This document shows, one piece after another, positions 62,188 through 64,000 of a stretch of DNA of 64,000 bases. The notes beneath the pieces were generated by a model. The model saw only the letters and a program-made list of their open reading frames with translations. It made no database searches and had not been told where the DNA came from. Location of the stretch: NCBI RefSeq assembly GCF_004745075.1, contig NZ_RHFH01000001.1, forward strand, positions 372,001-436,000, written 5' to 3'. Each line of letters begins with the position of its first letter. The first letter of the stretch is position 1. A program made the translations under genes and the position numbers. Source of the stretch: Brevibacterium sp. S111. GTDB lineage: Bacteria; Actinomycetota; Actinomycetes; Actinomycetales; Brevibacteriaceae.

Positions 62188-63084
62188 ATGCCGACGCCTC
62201 TCGAATACACCATCCCTTCGATGGCCGGACGCACCGTCGTCATCACCGGAGCGAACAGCGGACTCGGCAATGCCGCCGCACTCGTATTGGCGGGGATGGA
62301 CGCCCGAGTCGTGCTGGCCGTGCGCAGCCTCGAGAAGGGGCGAGCGGCGGCGGAAGCCTTGGAGGGCGAGGTCGAGGTCCGAGAGCTCGACCTCGCCGAT
62401 CTCGGCTCCGTGCGGTCGTTCGCAGAAGCTTTCACTGATCCGATCGACATCCTCATCAACAACGCCGGGATCATGATTCCGCCGTTCAGACGCACCGCCG
62501 ACGGCTTCGAATCGCAGTTGGGGACGAACCATCTCGGCCACTTCGCGCTCACGAACCTGCTGCTTCCGCAGATCCGCGATCGCGTGGTCACGCTCTCGTC
62601 CCTGGCTCATCGGTCAGGCACGATCGATTTCGATGACCTCAATTGGGAGCGCAGACGGTACCGGCCGATGCCTGCCTATGCGCAGTCCAAACTGGCGAAC
62701 CTGCTCTTCACCTCCGAACTCGACAGGCGTCTGAAGGAGAGCTCCTCTCCTCTCATCGCCGTTGCCGCCCATCCGGGTCTGGCGCGGACGAATCTGTTCG
62801 CGGCCCCGGGAAATGGACTGCGCGGCGCGATCAGCAATGCGTTCATCGGGATGGTCGCGCAGAGTGGACAGTACGGTGTGCTGCCGACGCTCGCCGCGGC
62901 CGTCGCGGACGTCCCGGGCAACAGCTACGTGGGTCCGGGCGGCCTCTTCGGTGCTCGCGGTGCACCGACGCTCGTCGAACGCTCCATCCAGGCCAAGAAC
63001 GCCGAGGTGGCAGAACGACTGTGGACGGTGTCCGAAGAGCTGACCGAGGTCGGGTTTCCCAAGACATCCGCCGGGGATCGATAG
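62188..63084 (+). CDS. SDR-family NAD(P)-dependent oxidoreductase (retinol-dehydrogenase-like)
   Basis: This 298-residue short-chain dehydrogenase has ITGANSGLGNAAALVL, NNAGIMIPPFRRTADGFE, LGTNHLGHFALTNLL, Ser in TLSSLAHR and the YAQSKLANLLF Tyr/Lys pair. This pattern matches the retinol dehydrogenase/protochlorophyllide-reductase-like SDR group. It begins MPTPLEYTIPSMAGRTVV at 62188; an ATG three codons upstream is possible. It is divergent from the exporter, with no known substrate. Confidence 0.86.
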   Translation: MPTPLEYTIPSMAGRTVVITGANSGLGNAAALVLAGMDARVVLAVRSLEKGRAAAEALEGEVEVRELDLADLGSVRSFAEAFTDPIDILINNAGIMIPPFRRTADGFESQLGTNHLGHFALTNLLLPQIRDRVVTLSSLAHRSGTIDFDDLNWERRRYRPMPAYAQSKLANLLFTSELDRRLKESSSPLIAVAAHPGLARTNLFAAPGNGLRGAISNAFIGMVAQSGQYGVLPTLAAAVADVPGNSYVGPGGLFGARGAPTLVERSIQAKNAEVAERLWTVSEELTEVGFPKTSAGDR

Positions 63085-63137
63085 CCCCCACGAACCTTCA
63101 CTCACGTGGATTGTGCGTGCACAGCGAGGCGACGAGC

Positions 63138-63341
63138 ATGCCCGGCAGTGGCCAATGGGTCACGATCCGCGACGTGAAGATCACACAACAATTTTTCGAT
63201 GAGATCGACAGGCAGGAAGGGCTCGGCGAAGGTCGCGCGACGGCGGCGCGAACTCTTCGAATACTGGTGGTCGCTGCTGCGAAAGCAGCCTTCGCAGACG
63301 GCCCGAGTCGAAGCCGGCGACTTCGTCGACTGGTGCCTTGA
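63138..63341 (+). CDS. Small hypothetical ORF or gene fragment
   Basis: A 67-residue frame reads MPGSGQWVTIRDVKITQQFF and then DEIDRQEGLGEGRATAARTLR before an Arg-rich tail. Its codons in the first half (ACA CAA CAA TTT) are AT-richer than the surroundings. It may be a fragment of a transferred small gene such as a toxin. No ribosome-binding site is obvious and I do not recognise a family. The rest of the 263-bp gap (63085-63347) shows nothing else. Confidence 0.2.
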   Translation: MPGSGQWVTIRDVKITQQFFDEIDRQEGLGEGRATAARTLRILVVAAAKAAFADGPSRSRRLRRLVP

Positions 63342-63347
63342 CCGGAA

Positions 63348-64000
63348 TCACCGGAAGGCCTGCTCGCCTGTGATGTGACGGCCGAGGATGAGGGTGTGGA
63401 CCTCGTCGGTGCCTTCGTAGGTGCGCACGGATTCGAGGTTGTTGGCATGCCGCAGCGGTGAGTACTCGAGTGTGATGCCGTTGCCGCCGAGCATGGCGCG
63501 GGCCTCGCGGCAGATCTGAATGGCTTCACGGCAGTTGTTGAGTTTGCCGACCGAGATCTGCACCGGGTCGAGAGTCCCGGCATCTTTGAGTCGGCCCGTC
63601 TGCACGGCGATCAGGAGGCCCTTCTGGATTTCGAGGGCCATGTTCACCAGCTTCTCCTGGGTGATCTGGTAGGCCGCGAGCGGCTTGTCGAACTGCATCC
63701 TCTGTTGTGCATAGTCCAGTGCGACCTCGAAGGAGTCACGGGCGGCACCCATGGCACCCCACATGATTCCGTACCGGGCCTCGTTGAGGCAAGAGAAGGG
63801 TCCCTTGAGTCCCGAGGTCTCGGGCAGAACCGCCTCGGCGGGGAGTTCGACGTCATCGAGTTCGATGTCGCACTGGATGGAGGCGCGCATCGACAGCTTC
63901 GCCTCGATCGGGGTCGCTGTGAGTCCGGCCGTCTCGGTGGGGACGAGAAAGCCGCGGATCCCCTCATCGGTAGCTGCCCAGATGACGGCGACATCGGCGA
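63348..64000 (-). CDS. Acyl-CoA dehydrogenase, glutaryl-CoA dehydrogenase-like (partial)
   Basis: The frame is open to the window edge, giving the last ~217 residues. They include IRGFLVPTETAGLTATPIEA, LSMRASIQCDIELDDVELPA, NEARYGIMWGAMGAARDSFE and a C-terminal VRTYEGTDEVHTLILGRHIT. EGTDE contains the usual region near the end of the family. The RYGIMWGAMGA motif is typical of glutaryl-CoA dehydrogenase, which makes crotonyl-CoA from lysine or benzoyl-CoA-like degradation. The N-terminus and FAD-site part lie outside the window. Confidence 0.85.
   Translation of the reverse strand, partial: ADVAVIWAATDEGIRGFLVPTETAGLTATPIEAKLSMRASIQCDIELDDVELPAEAVLPETSGLKGPFSCLNEARYGIMWGAMGAARDSFEVALDYAQQRMQFDKPLAAYQITQEKLVNMALEIQKGLLIAVQTGRLKDAGTLDPVQISVGKLNNCREAIQICREARAMLGGNGITLEYSPLRHANNLESVRTYEGTDEVHTLILGRHITGEQAFR

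Overview
The window is high-GC actinobacterial DNA. I infer a Micrococcales member, most like Brevibacterium, from several traits: strong G/C third-position bias, GNTR/IclR-controlled catabolic operons, a fused PcaD-PcaC (PcaL) enzyme, IdeR/DtxR-type iron boxes, lipoprotein and LPXTG surface proteins, and no outer-membrane genes. Genus was not tested. No insertion sequence, prophage, rRNA operon or CRISPR array was seen.

Layout. 1-7.2 kb: the end of a PutA-type gene, then a GntR/UTRA regulator divergent from a tightly overlapping ABC importer (lipoprotein, two permeases, ATPase) that ends in a HAD phosphatase and an endonuclease/exonuclease/phosphatase-fold hydrolase. This looks like uptake and hydrolysis of an organophosphorus compound. 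7.2-11.3 kb: an HSL-family esterase and a large cell-wall-anchored extracellular nuclease. 11.3-17.8 kb: a leftward aromatic operon (benzoylformate decarboxylase, benzaldehyde dehydrogenase, AAHS transporter, PrpF-like isomerase) with a divergent IclR regulator. 17.8-22.1 kb: small housekeeping or unknown genes (DUF1304, DUF2277, DHFR-like, SDR, macro domain, class II glutamine amidotransferase).

22.1-25.9 kb: a thiosulfate-type YeeE/YedE transporter with TusA, divergent from an MmgE/PrpD gene plus a ComA-family (phosphosulfolactate synthase-like) gene. The shared promoter region carries a perfect 11-bp inverted repeat (MarR-like) and an iron box. 26.1-31.6 kb: a 4-hydroxybenzoate/protocatechuate operon, pobA-pcaH-pcaG-pcaB-pcaL. 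31.7-38.4 kb: two MFS transporters, a cyclophilin lipoprotein, and an amino-acid ABC importer whose binding-protein gene has a frameshift in a G6 run. 38.4-39.7 kb: an AbiEi/DUF559-like gene framed by two related hairpin repeats, one followed by four 30-bp tandem units.

39.7-47.7 kb: a very long Orn/Lys/Arg decarboxylase, an acetolactate-synthase-like ThDP enzyme, a YtcJ-like amidohydrolase and a class III aminotransferase, with a perfect 44-nt palindrome between convergent genes. 47.7-51.5 kb: YigZ, YbaK, a zinc peptidase and a tRNA-Glu/Asp/Phe cluster. 51.6-58.5 kb: acetyl-CoA synthetase, an SDR, a patatin phospholipase, an extremely acidic protein, a PEP mutase-family enzyme and MgtE. 58.5-62.1 kb: a heterodimeric ABC exporter whose two nucleotide-binding domains have complementary losses, with an iron-box-like site at its start. 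The window ends with an SDR and a partial glutaryl-CoA-dehydrogenase-like gene.

The strongest candidates for undescribed biology are the PrpD-ComA pair with its compound promoter, the hairpin-framed AbiEi-like gene with its tandem repeat, and the asymmetric iron-box exporter.
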